64,000 nucleotides of DNA. Source: Gammaproteobacteria bacterium (lineage in GTDB: Bacteria > Pseudomonadota > Gammaproteobacteria > Pseudomonadales > Cellvibrionaceae). How positions within the stretch are numbered: position 1 is the stretch's first letter; the number at the start of each line of letters is the position of its first letter. The stretch lies in NCBI GenBank assembly GCA_004173475.1, contig SEBU01000007.1, positions 174,316-238,315 on the forward strand, read 5' to 3'. The position numbers and the translations under genes were made by a program. Under the pieces are notes generated by a model that worked only from the letters and a program-made list of their open reading frames with translations, was not told where the DNA came from and made no database searches. Below are positions 8,876-17,287 of the stretch, in pieces.

Positions 8876-9577
8876 TTATTTATCGAGTTCATCCAATAAA
8901 TTTTTGGTCATAATTTCCAATCGGTTGCGTAACTCTTTTTCAATTTCCGGCATCATTTTTTCAACAATACTATCGATAATATCTTGCTGGTGACTGCTGG
9001 GCTTTTCACCACTAAAGTTGGCTCCTGCCGACGAAAAAGTATTACCTAATTGTCTGCTTGGAATGCTGCTAGACGAGATTTTTCGCGCCGTTTCAGTTTC
9101 AAATAGCGGTGGTGGATTGTTGCCGTGGAGTCGCGCTCGAATATGTTGCGGTAGGAATGGATTTTCACCCGTGGCTTTTGCAAGGCCAGCACGATTGGTG
9201 TTTTTATTGGTGTCCAGCGAGAATTTATCAGCTGTTACCTCAGCAGTATGTTTCTCAAGTTCGCCGAGTGTCTCTAACAATTCTTTGCCGATATCGTTCT
9301 GCTGATTTTTTTGTCCACCCGCAGATGCCGACGAATTAAAAAAATCCTGCTGCTCTTCAAAAACTTGTTTTACCTCTACTGTAGCTTTGGGCGCCGAATT
9401 TATTGCGGGCGCCAGTGTGGTTGGCGATTCTTGTGCCTTGGTTTCAGCGTCGGGTGCAGTTTTATTTTCAATCACTTCTTGCAAAATAGGTATGTCATCC
9501 TGCTCTAAAAGTAAGCCTTTTATGGATTCCAATTCATTAAGCATGGCTGCTTTTGTTTTGGTTTTGTTCTCGCCCAT
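8876..9577 (-). CDS. Hypothetical protein downstream of holC
   Basis: This 233-residue acidic, low-complexity protein is probably cytoplasmic. I chose the ATG at 9577, preceded by GAGG, over a TTG four codons upstream. The first 30 residues (about NELESIKGLLLEQDDIPIL) and the last 35 (IIDSIVEKMMPEIEKELRNR) look structured, while the middle is Gln/Asn/Ser/Thr-rich and probably disordered. The amphipathic C-terminal helix faintly resembles the conserved C-terminal helices of PopZ/DUF2497 proteins; this is only a visual impression. It is the last gene of the pepA-holC group, where valS often sits in relatives. Confidence 0.7.
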   Translation of the reverse strand: MGENKTKTKAAMLNELESIKGLLLEQDDIPILQEVIENKTAPDAETKAQESPTTLAPAINSAPKATVEVKQVFEEQQDFFNSSASAGGQKNQQNDIGKELLETLGELEKHTAEVTADKFSLDTNKNTNRAGLAKATGENPFLPQHIRARLHGNNPPPLFETETARKISSSSIPSRQLGNTFSSAGANFSGEKPSSHQQDIIDSIVEKMMPEIEKELRNRLEIMTKNLLDELDK

Positions 9578-9633
9578 AAGTAGCCTCAAATATTTTGTTG
9601 GATTTATTATATCTAACGTTGATGCTGGTTAGG

Positions 9634-10074
9634 TTAACGTTGATGCTGATTAATAGGATAACCGCGCTGTTTGTAAAATTTATAGTGTTCACGAGTATTT
9701 TCTAAAATTTTTGGATCTTGAATCACAATTTCTGCCACACGTGCAAAACGACTGAAATAGTCAGGAATATGGCTACTCAGATTAATCAGTACATCACTAT
9801 GGGCATTGGTATCGGTGTGTTCAGTGGGTGCGTTTACTCGGTAGGTGATTTCAACCCGCGCTTGTTCGTCTCCACCCAAAATCTGATGGGCAATAAAACT
9901 TTCCGGCTTAAAACTCCAGAGTAAATCATCTAGCTCCTGAGCTTCTTCCAGAGTGTCAACAATAACCAAAATGCTGTGGCCGAGCCGTTCTACTTTTTCA
10001 ATGAAGCGACATACATATAGCCAGCGTGCTTCCACGCTGACATCCTGCAAAATATGAAAATCAATTTGGGTCAT
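9634..10074 (-). CDS. holC: DNA polymerase III subunit chi
   Basis: HolC is the chi subunit of the DNA polymerase III clamp-loader complex; it binds single-stranded DNA-binding protein and connects it to the replisome. Family signatures are the N-terminal QIDFHIL start, the LDDLLWSFKPESFIAH motif and the DVLINLSSHIPDYFSRF motif. Length (146 residues) is normal. It starts 24 bases after the pepA stop, the usual pepA-holC arrangement, so the two are probably co-transcribed. No clear ribosome-binding site is visible. Confidence 0.95.
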   Translation of the reverse strand: MTQIDFHILQDVSVEARWLYVCRFIEKVERLGHSILVIVDTLEEAQELDDLLWSFKPESFIAHQILGGDEQARVEITYRVNAPTEHTDTNAHSDVLINLSSHIPDYFSRFARVAEIVIQDPKILENTREHYKFYKQRGYPINQHQR

Positions 10075-10098
10075 GGTAACTAAATTCTAACGCGCAAT

Positions 10099-11595
10099 TT
10101 AATTAATTGAATCCAGTAAGTACTGAACCAACAGAGGTACAGGTCTACCGGTTGCCCCTTTGGCTCCGCCCGATAGCCACGCGGTGCCCGCAATATCTAA
10201 ATGTGCCCATGCATAATTTTTGGTGAATCTTGAGAGAAAACATGCCGCCGTAATACTGCCGCCAGCTGGGCCGCCAATATTAGCGATATCCGCAAAGTTA
10301 CTATCCAATTGCTTTTGGTAATCGTCCCATAACGGCATTTGCCACGCACGATCGTGAGCAGTTTGGCCTGCTTTCAAGATGGCTTGGGCGAGAGCATCGT
10401 TGTTGCTGAAAAGTCCGCTGGCATGATTACCCAAGGCGACTACGCATGCGCCGGTCAAAGTGGCTATATCAATTACTGCTTTAGGTTTGAATCGTTCAGT
10501 GTAGGTCAGGGCATCACACAATACCAACCGGCCCTCCGCGTCGGTGTTTAGGATTTCAATCGTCTGGCCAGACATAGATGTCACTATATCTCCAGGTTTG
10601 GTTGCGCTGCCGCTGGGCATATTTTCGCTGGCAGCAATCACGCCGATGACGTTTAACGCAGGCTGCAATTCAACCAATGTTTTAAAGGTTCCGAGAACGC
10701 TCGCCGCACCGCACATATCGAACTTCATCTCGTCCATATTTGCGCCGGGCTTTAGGCTGATGCCGCCAGTATCAAACGTAATGCCTTTTCCTACCAAAGC
10801 AATAGGTGCGTCCTTTTTACTGCCGCCTTTGTATTCCATGATAATTAATTTAGCCGGCTGATCGCTGCCTGCAGACACGGAAAGTAGGGAGCCCATACCC
10901 AATTCCTGCATGGCTTTTTCTTCCAGCACTTTTACACTGAGCGACATTTGTCCTCGAGCCAGCTTTTTAGCTTCGCTTGCTAAGTATGTCGGCGTACAGA
11001 TGTTGCCCGGCAAATTTCCTAAAGTACGCGCAAGGCTCGTGCCCTTAGCAATGGCTTGACCAATTTTGATGCCTTTATTTGCGCTTGAAGCATTTGCTTT
11101 TGAAACACCCAATGTCACTTTTGCCAGCACGAAACTGGGTTCGGCCGGTTTACTTTTTAAACTATCAGCGCGGTCCTGACTTGCGATAAGTGTTTCTGCG
11201 GCCTGACGTGCCTGCCATTCAGTGTCTTTGTCCTTAACGCCGATGTCCTCAAGGCTAATACTGATTTCAGTGCAGTGAGTTGATTTTAGGGAGTCGGGTA
11301 TTTTTTGTAAGGCTTTGCGGAAATTATCCGAGCTTAGGTTGCCTTGTTTATCCGTAGCGCCAAAACCAACAATTAATAAGCGCTCAGCAGAAATACCTTG
11401 TGGATTTAGGAGCAGCAGCGATTGCGCTGTCTTGCCATCGAACTTTTCGCGTTTGAGGAGTGTCTCCAGATGCCCGGCATCAGCTGCATTAATTGCGCTG
11501 GCAGCGGTGGAAAATTTGCCACCGTCGAAAACGGCAACAACCAGGCATTGGGTGGATTGCTTAACAACGTCCAGAGTTTTAGTTGTAATTTGCAT
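10099..11595 (-). CDS. pepA: Leucyl aminopeptidase PepA
   Basis: This cytoplasmic M17 metallo-aminopeptidase removes N-terminal residues from peptides; the E. coli homologue also binds DNA as a site-specific recombination and transcription cofactor. The dimetal-centre motifs GKGITFDTGGISLKPG and NTDAEGRLVL are intact. I chose the ATG at 11595 (AAGGA eight bases upstream, family-type MQITTK start) over a frame 20 residues longer. The protein is 498 residues, typical of the family. It is divergent from lptF across a 240-base promoter region and leads the pepA-holC group. Confidence 0.96.
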   Translation of the reverse strand: MQITTKTLDVVKQSTQCLVVAVFDGGKFSTAASAINAADAGHLETLLKREKFDGKTAQSLLLLNPQGISAERLLIVGFGATDKQGNLSSDNFRKALQKIPDSLKSTHCTEISISLEDIGVKDKDTEWQARQAAETLIASQDRADSLKSKPAEPSFVLAKVTLGVSKANASSANKGIKIGQAIAKGTSLARTLGNLPGNICTPTYLASEAKKLARGQMSLSVKVLEEKAMQELGMGSLLSVSAGSDQPAKLIIMEYKGGSKKDAPIALVGKGITFDTGGISLKPGANMDEMKFDMCGAASVLGTFKTLVELQPALNVIGVIAASENMPSGSATKPGDIVTSMSGQTIEILNTDAEGRLVLCDALTYTERFKPKAVIDIATLTGACVVALGNHASGLFSNNDALAQAILKAGQTAHDRAWQMPLWDDYQKQLDSNFADIANIGGPAGGSITAACFLSRFTKNYAWAHLDIAGTAWLSGGAKGATGRPVPLLVQYLLDSIN

Positions 11596-11835
11596 TGGGG
11601 ATTCCTTAAGTAAGGCGAGTAGATGATTCAGTGGCTTCAAACGCAAAAGTCTCAAGACAAAGCCGCGCGGGTACGTGATAATGCCACACTTTTATCACCT
11701 CTGTTTAGTGGCTTTTAGCCAGCTTCTCGCGACTGTCTCTAACGACACCGGGAATGCGCGGAATTATTATCCGAGAGATTAAAAATTAAGCAAAATATTT
11801 AATTTTGCGCTAAAAACTGTTGAGGAAAAAACTGC

Positions 11836-12945
11836 GTGATTATTTTTCGCTATCTCAGTAAGGAAGTATTGATCAATACCTTTGCGGTATGTTTTGCGCT
11901 GTTGCTGATTTTTTTAAGTCACCGATTTGTAAATTTACTCGCAGAGGCAGCGGCAGGTAAATATGCAGTCAATGTACTTTTTGAAATGATCGCATATCGC
12001 ATGCCTGGTTTTGTTCAGGTAATTCTTCCTCTCGGTTTTTATATTGCGATTTTATTGGCTTACGGCCGACTCTACATGGAAAGTGAAATGGTTGTGCTCT
12101 TTGCATGCGGTTTAAGTCAGCGGCAATTATTGGCAATTACGATGGCGCCAGCGGCTGTTGTCGCAATTTTAGTATCTTTGTTTACCTTTTGGCTTGGCCC
12201 GGTAGGTTCTGAACGCTACGCAAAAATATTGGATGAACAGCGCAATCGTAGCGAATTTGATATTTTAAATGCCGGGCGCTTCCAAAATATCGGTCAGGGT
12301 CAAACGGTTACGTACGTGCAAGAGATTGTTGAAAATCACAAGCGCTTAAATGATGTGTTTATTGCGCGCGATGGCGACGCACAATCTGCACCTATGGTGA
12401 TGCTAGCGCGCCATGGTGAACAAGCTGAAAATCCAGAATATGGCCAACGTTATTTGCTATTGCGTGACGGCTACCAATATAAAGGTAAGCCAGGCAGTGC
12501 CGACTTTCGTATAACCCATTTCGCAACCTACGGCCAATATATGCCTCCGGTTGTTTTGAATGGCGACTACACAGACGAAACCGATGCAAAATCCACTTGG
12601 GAATTATGGTCGTCTAATGATCCAATATTGAGAACCGCGTTCCAGTGGCGTTTATCCCTACCCATCATGGTATTTGTTGTAACTTTGCTTGCAGTTACTT
12701 TCAGTAGGACTAACCCGCGTCAGGGTCGTTATTTGAAAATGTTACCTGCTTTTCTTGTATTTGTTTTTTATTTTATTTTTCTGAGTACATTGCGCGGAAT
12801 AATGGAGCAGGGCAAGTGGCCGGTTTTTCCCGGCCTTTGGATAGTGCATGCAGCCTTTCTTGCATTGGGTTGGGTATTATTTAACTGGGATAATTTGACG
12901 CGTTCGAAACGCCCGGCCACAGCGGGACAAATTAACCATGCGTAA
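11836..12945 (+). CDS. lptF: LPS export ABC transporter permease LptF
   Basis: LptF is one of two inner-membrane permeases of the LptB2FG complex, which extracts lipopolysaccharide from the inner membrane and pushes it along the LptC-A-D bridge. Six transmembrane helices flank a large periplasmic beta-jellyroll domain (about residues 125-260). The gene starts with GTG, preceded by TGAGG. It overlaps lptG by 8 bases, indicating translational coupling. It is divergent from pepA, as in Pseudomonas and E. coli. Confidence 0.96.
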   Translation: MIIFRYLSKEVLINTFAVCFALLLIFLSHRFVNLLAEAAAGKYAVNVLFEMIAYRMPGFVQVILPLGFYIAILLAYGRLYMESEMVVLFACGLSQRQLLAITMAPAAVVAILVSLFTFWLGPVGSERYAKILDEQRNRSEFDILNAGRFQNIGQGQTVTYVQEIVENHKRLNDVFIARDGDAQSAPMVMLARHGEQAENPEYGQRYLLLRDGYQYKGKPGSADFRITHFATYGQYMPPVVLNGDYTDETDAKSTWELWSSNDPILRTAFQWRLSLPIMVFVVTLLAVTFSRTNPRQGRYLKMLPAFLVFVFYFIFLSTLRGIMEQGKWPVFPGLWIVHAAFLALGWVLFNWDNLTRSKRPATAGQINHA

Positions 12946-13993
12946 AATAACTCGTTATATTTCCGTTACCGTGTTTAACGCGATCGCGTTGACACTGCTC
13001 GTTTTCCTTTCTCTGTTTTTTATCTTTACACTGATTGAACAATTAAACTCGCTACGGGGTAACTACACCGCGTTTGAAGCATTTATTTACGTGCTGCTAC
13101 GCATACCCTTCAACCTGAATATCCTCATTCCGTTTTCATGTTTGATTGGATGTCTTGCCGGTTTGGGTGCGCTTGCGACCTCAAGTGAATTGGTAATTAT
13201 TCGTGCGGCGGGCGTATCTACCAAGCGTATTGTATGGATGGCGCTAAGGCCCGCCATATTATTCATGGTGTTGCAATTTTGCATGGGTGAATTTGTATCG
13301 CCTTATACAGAGCAAATGGCAGTCAACCGAAAAGCGATTGCGGTGGGGCATAGTGTTAAGTCGCAACAAAAATTATGGAATCACGAAACCAACGAATTTA
13401 TGCATTTCGATGCGGTTTTACCCAGTGGTGTGGTGTATGGTTTAAGTCGTTATCAATTGAATAATGATTACCAATTAACGTCGGCAAGTTTTACCAGGCA
13501 AGCGGTTTATCAGGGTGATCATTGGCAAGAAGAAGATGTTGCTATCACTCACATAGAAAAGGATGCAACACGGGTTGAAAAAATGGTGTCGCGTCGTTGG
13601 GATACACATTTAACGCCAGATTTATTAAATGTGCTCGTGTTGGAGCCGGACAATTTATCTATTCGAAGCTTGTACTACTACACCAATTATTTGCATGAAC
13701 AAAAAATTGAAAATAACGATTATAGCCTGGCATTTTGGAAACGAGCTCTTGAGCCTTTGGCAACTGCGAGTTTAGTGCTCATTGCAATTTCATTTGTGTT
13801 TGGCCCTTTGCGCAGTGTAACCATGGGGCAGAGAGTTTTTACAGGTGTAATGTTCGGTATAATCTTTTTTGTTGCGCAACGATTTTTCGGTCCATCAAGT
13901 ATTGTGTTCGGTTTTTCACCGCTACTGGCAGTTCTCTCTCCGATTTGCATTTGCATTGGCATAGGTCTCTGGCTCCTGCGTAAGTCGCGATGA
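12938..13993 (+). CDS. lptG: LPS export ABC transporter permease LptG
   Basis: LptG is the partner permease of LptF in the LPS transporter. It has the same layout: three N-terminal helices, a periplasmic jellyroll (about residues 130-265) and three C-terminal helices. FGPLRSVTMGQRVFTGV in the C-terminal part is typical of LptG. The ATG lies inside the end of lptF, and a strong hairpin with a T-run follows about 50 bases after the stop. The length of 351 residues is normal. Confidence 0.96.
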   Translation: MRKITRYISVTVFNAIALTLLVFLSLFFIFTLIEQLNSLRGNYTAFEAFIYVLLRIPFNLNILIPFSCLIGCLAGLGALATSSELVIIRAAGVSTKRIVWMALRPAILFMVLQFCMGEFVSPYTEQMAVNRKAIAVGHSVKSQQKLWNHETNEFMHFDAVLPSGVVYGLSRYQLNNDYQLTSASFTRQAVYQGDHWQEEDVAITHIEKDATRVEKMVSRRWDTHLTPDLLNVLVLEPDNLSIRSLYYYTNYLHEQKIENNDYSLAFWKRALEPLATASLVLIAISFVFGPLRSVTMGQRVFTGVMFGIIFFVAQRFFGPSSIVFGFSPLLAVLSPICICIGIGLWLLRKSR

Positions 13994-14035
13994 CGTGCTA
14001 ATGAAACTACGTCAGTAGTCAAAAAATACAGCAAT

Positions 14036-14073
14036 AAAAAAACCAGCTCATCCTAAAGAGAGCTGTTTTTTTT
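14036..14073. terminator. Bidirectional terminator between lptG and the GGDEF gene
   Basis: A CAGCTC/GAGCTG hairpin is flanked by a run of A on the left and a run of T on the right, so it can terminate both converging transcripts. Confidence 0.75.
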
Positions 14074-14089
14074 ATACGCGAGCTGAAAA

Positions 14090-15370
14090 TTAATTAATTA
14101 AAAACTGTATTTTTTGCAAAACCGATTCTTTGCTCAAGGGTTTTTCGAGACAACCGCGAATGCCGATACTCGAATCTGATACAGGTCTCGTATTGCAGCT
14201 CGTTTCTGAGGTGAGCACAATCGGAATCGCATGGGTCTTGGGATTGCGAGCAAGTTGGCGACATAAACGTTCACCATTTTCATCTGCGATATTAGCGTCC
14301 AAAATAATTGCGTCTGGGTGAATATCCAAACAAATATCCAAAGCTTCTTCAGCATTTTCGGTATATAAAATATTGTATTGTGGTGTGAGCATTTGCAGTA
14401 ATGTTTTGGTAGCTTCGGTATCTTGCTCGACCACTAAAATTGTTTTATGCACAGCAATGTCATCCACCAGCGCGCGATTTCGCCCGGTATGTTTGGCCTT
14501 GTAAAGTGCACGGTCGGCGCGCTTGATGAGTTCTTCGAGAGAATAAGAGAGTGTTTGTACGCAACTAGCACCGCCAATACTTACGGTGACACATTTGTGC
14601 GTAGGTGAGACTTCGTGACGCAGGTCAACTTTTTCAAGCGCGGCATTGATTGATTGCGCAACGTGCATGGCACCTACGCTGTCGGCTTCTGGCAGCAATA
14701 CAATAAATTCTTCACCACCGTAACGCCCGATCAAATCAATTGGGCGATTCAGACAATCGCGAATTGCCTGGGTGATTTTTTTTAGGCAGGTGTCGCCAGC
14801 AGGGTGGCCATAGTGATCGTTATAAAGTTTGAAATGATCAACATCGATCATCAACACGCTGATAGGCTTTTGTTGACGTGCCGCGAGCAACCACTGTTGT
14901 TGCGCCATCTCGTTAAAAGTTCGGCGGTTGTAAATTTGCGTCAAACTATCCAGTTGACTTAGAGCTTCCAATTCGGCATTGAGATGATTGAGTTGGTCAC
15001 GCATTTCAGTAATGCGTTCCATGGCGCGAATCTTTGCCTTAATGATCATCGCACTTACGGGCTTAATCAGATAATCATCGCCGCCAGCTTCAATTCCTTC
15101 ACGATAACTTTCGTCTTCGTTTCGCCCGGTAACGAAAATGATGGGAATCCAATGCCCGCCAAGCCATTCACGAATAAGTCTGGTGGTTTCGAAGCCGTTC
15201 AGGCCCGGCATTTCCACATCCATGATGATCATATCGACAGGTGTAGTTTCAAGCATTTGCAGGGCAGCTTCACCGCTTTGCGCGATTAAAGGGGTGTGGC
15301 CAGCTTCAAGAATATAATTGCGCATGGCATAGCGAAGGGTGGCGCTGTCTTCTACAAGGAGAATCTTCAT
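14090..15370 (-). CDS. Response-regulator diguanylate cyclase, REC-GGDEF-REC
   Basis: This soluble 426-residue protein should make cyclic di-GMP under two-component control. Receiver 1 (residues 1-120) has Glu7-Asp8, phosphoacceptor Asp51 and Lys103. The GGDEF domain (about 140-300) has the active-site loop GGEEF at 218-222, preceded at the correct five-residue distance by the product-inhibition I-site RPID (209-212). Receiver 2 (about 311-426) keeps an acidic patch, Asp358 and Lys410 and may also be phosphorylated. No histidine kinase is adjacent. A leader of about 200 bases contains a pair of 11-bp direct repeats. It is convergent with lptG. Confidence 0.93.
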   Translation of the reverse strand: MKILLVEDSATLRYAMRNYILEAGHTPLIAQSGEAALQMLETTPVDMIIMDVEMPGLNGFETTRLIREWLGGHWIPIIFVTGRNEDESYREGIEAGGDDYLIKPVSAMIIKAKIRAMERITEMRDQLNHLNAELEALSQLDSLTQIYNRRTFNEMAQQQWLLAARQQKPISVLMIDVDHFKLYNDHYGHPAGDTCLKKITQAIRDCLNRPIDLIGRYGGEEFIVLLPEADSVGAMHVAQSINAALEKVDLRHEVSPTHKCVTVSIGGASCVQTLSYSLEELIKRADRALYKAKHTGRNRALVDDIAVHKTILVVEQDTEATKTLLQMLTPQYNILYTENAEEALDICLDIHPDAIILDANIADENGERLCRQLARNPKTHAIPIVLTSETSCNTRPVSDSSIGIRGCLEKPLSKESVLQKIQFLIN

Positions 15371-15469
15371 CTATATTTGAAAGCTTATTGTAAGTTTTGT
15401 TAGGGAAAAGCACGGGTTAATGAATGCTTTTAGCTGAGTGTAGCCGATTTTTTTCGGCCTGTAGTTTAT

Positions 15470-15501
15470 TCTCATAATTGAATTTAAGCGTCTCATAATT
15501 G
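15470..15501. repeat. Direct-repeat pair upstream of the GGDEF gene, possible operator
   Basis: The 11-mer TCTCATAATTG occurs at 15470-15480 and again at 15491-15501, a 21-bp period equal to two helical turns, about 100 bases upstream of the minus-strand cyclase start. This geometry fits a regulator dimer binding one face of the DNA. A small GCCGA/TCGGC hairpin (15443-15458) lies between it and the gene. The rest of 15371-15593 shows nothing else. Confidence 0.4.
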
Positions 15502-15593
15502 CACGTTGATTATAAGGGCCGCCGCAAATCAGGTGTTTGCGCTGATCGCAAGCCAAGTCACGAAGGATCAGTGGTCAGTACCGTGGCGTGAAC

Positions 15594-16010
15594 TCATTCT
15601 TTGTGATCAATGTACCGCCAACCTTCAGCAGTTTTTCTAAATAGCGAAGTCTCCTGATGGTGCTGTAATTTACCATCCTGGCGAAATATCGCGATAAAGC
15701 TTACGGTCCCTTCATTATCTTTTTCTTTCCCCGCGTCCACTGTGAGAATTTGTAAGCCCAACCACTCGCAATTGGTCGCCCACGCCGCAATATCTGCTTT
15801 GCTGGATTTCGACCTGCGTTCTGGGCTCCAGGTTTGCCACAGGTAATCTACGGCCACAAGTACATGCGCTGTGTAGCGCGAACGCATTAGCGCTTCAGCG
15901 GTGGGCGCCAAGGCTTTGCCCTCAATGTAGTTGAGGCAGCACTCCCCTAACGGATTTTTACTTCCGCAGGGGCAAGCAGTGCTGGGATCAACAGGTTTTG
16001 CTGGTGGCAT
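15594..16010 (-). CDS. YchJ-like SEC-C motif protein
   Basis: This 138-residue protein belongs to the YchJ/UPF0225 family. The N-terminal zinc-binding SEC-C-like motif CPCGSKNPLGECC is followed by the family segment EALMRSRYTAHV and an NTF2-like C-terminal fold. The biochemical role is not established. GAGG sits six bases before the ATG. It is divergent from the acyltransferase gene, with 101 bases between the two starts. Confidence 0.88.
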   Translation of the reverse strand: MPPAKPVDPSTACPCGSKNPLGECCLNYIEGKALAPTAEALMRSRYTAHVLVAVDYLWQTWSPERRSKSSKADIAAWATNCEWLGLQILTVDAGKEKDNEGTVSFIAIFRQDGKLQHHQETSLFRKTAEGWRYIDHKE

Positions 16011-16111
16011 TTTTGACCTCTTTTCGGTATGTTGTGCGGCTATTTTCGCCAGGGTCGCGGTTAAATTCAGACCTTGTTGCGGTTTCTATTTTTGTTTGCA
16101 AAGTGAGCTAC

Positions 16112-17287
16112 ATGACCCAGTTCGACGACATTCGCCCTTACTACGACGCTGAAGTGCGTCCTACGATTGATCGCCTTCTTGCCGACCCGGAGTTGGCAGA
16201 TGCAGTAGCAAAATTGCGATTTCCTAAACTAACTCGCTGGTTAGGTTGGATGATCAAGCCGGTAGTTAAGAAAAAATTATCGCGACAACTTGAAGGTGTA
16301 AATGATGTACGCGGTTTTCAAGAAGTTGTAGAGCGTTACATGTCCGCCATGATAGCGCAAACCACCACCGCTTTAACCATTTCAGGATTGGATACATTTG
16401 AGCATCACCAATCTTATTTATTTATTAGTAATCATCGCGATATCGCGATGGATCCAGCGTTTGTGAATTGGAGTTTATTTCACAACGATTGCAATACTCT
16501 GCGCATTGCGATTGGCGATAACCTGCTAACCAAACCCTACGTATCAGATTTAATGCGTTTGAACAAAAGTTTTATCGTTAATCGCTCAGCGAAAGCGCCG
16601 CGCGAAAAATTAAAAGCGGCGAAACATTTGTCTGCCTATATTCACCACTCGATTGCTAACGAAAGTTCGAGTATCTGGATTGCGCAACGGGAAGGGCGCG
16701 CCAAAGACGGCTTTGATAAAACCAATTCCGCAGTTCTCGGAATGATCACGATTAACAAACCTAAAACCCAGGAGTTTAGTGAATACGTTAAAGAGTTGCG
16801 TATTGTTCCTGTGTCCATTTCCTACGAGTTAGATCCTTGCGATGCAGCCAAAGCGCGCGAACTTCATCACCAACGCAATTTAGGTGGTTATCAAAAAGAA
16901 GAGCATGAGGATGTGAAAAGTATTGCCATGGGTATCGCCGGCCAGAAAGGTCACGTGCATGTCGCATTCGGTACGGTATTGGATGGACATTTTGAAGATA
17001 CCGATCAGTTAGTTGCTGAAATTGATCGTCAAATAGTTAGCAATTATGTATTGCACGCAACCAATTGCCTTGCCTATGAAATTTTGCACGGCGTGGTTCC
17101 GACCGTTAATTACACTGAAAAAAATATTCCCTATGACCCTTCTGCACTGGCAGAGCAAAAAGCAGAATTTTTAGCTCGTATGGAGGCCATTCCCGCAGAG
17201 TACCGTGACATCGCCTTAGCGATGTATGCTAACCCTGTCGTTAGTAAATTACTTAAGCCCAAGCAAATTATCCCAGAGCAAAATTAA
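16112..17287 (+). CDS. Glycerophospholipid acyltransferase family protein (PlsC-like)
   Basis: This 391-residue protein has the acyltransferase blocks in order: SNHRDIAMDPAF (His-Asp motif, block I), LNKSFIVNRSA (block II) and IAQREGRAKDG (block III). It is therefore likely to acylate a glycerophosphate-type lipid at the inner face of the membrane. The longer open frame from 15998 was rejected because the ATG at 16112 starts the conserved MTQFDDIRPYYD N-terminus. Its TAA shares one base with the dinG ATG, so the two are translationally coupled. The exact substrate is unknown. Confidence 0.85.
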   Translation: MTQFDDIRPYYDAEVRPTIDRLLADPELADAVAKLRFPKLTRWLGWMIKPVVKKKLSRQLEGVNDVRGFQEVVERYMSAMIAQTTTALTISGLDTFEHHQSYLFISNHRDIAMDPAFVNWSLFHNDCNTLRIAIGDNLLTKPYVSDLMRLNKSFIVNRSAKAPREKLKAAKHLSAYIHHSIANESSSIWIAQREGRAKDGFDKTNSAVLGMITINKPKTQEFSEYVKELRIVPVSISYELDPCDAAKARELHHQRNLGGYQKEEHEDVKSIAMGIAGQKGHVHVAFGTVLDGHFEDTDQLVAEIDRQIVSNYVLHATNCLAYEILHGVVPTVNYTEKNIPYDPSALAEQKAEFLARMEAIPAEYRDIALAMYANPVVSKLLKPKQIIPEQN

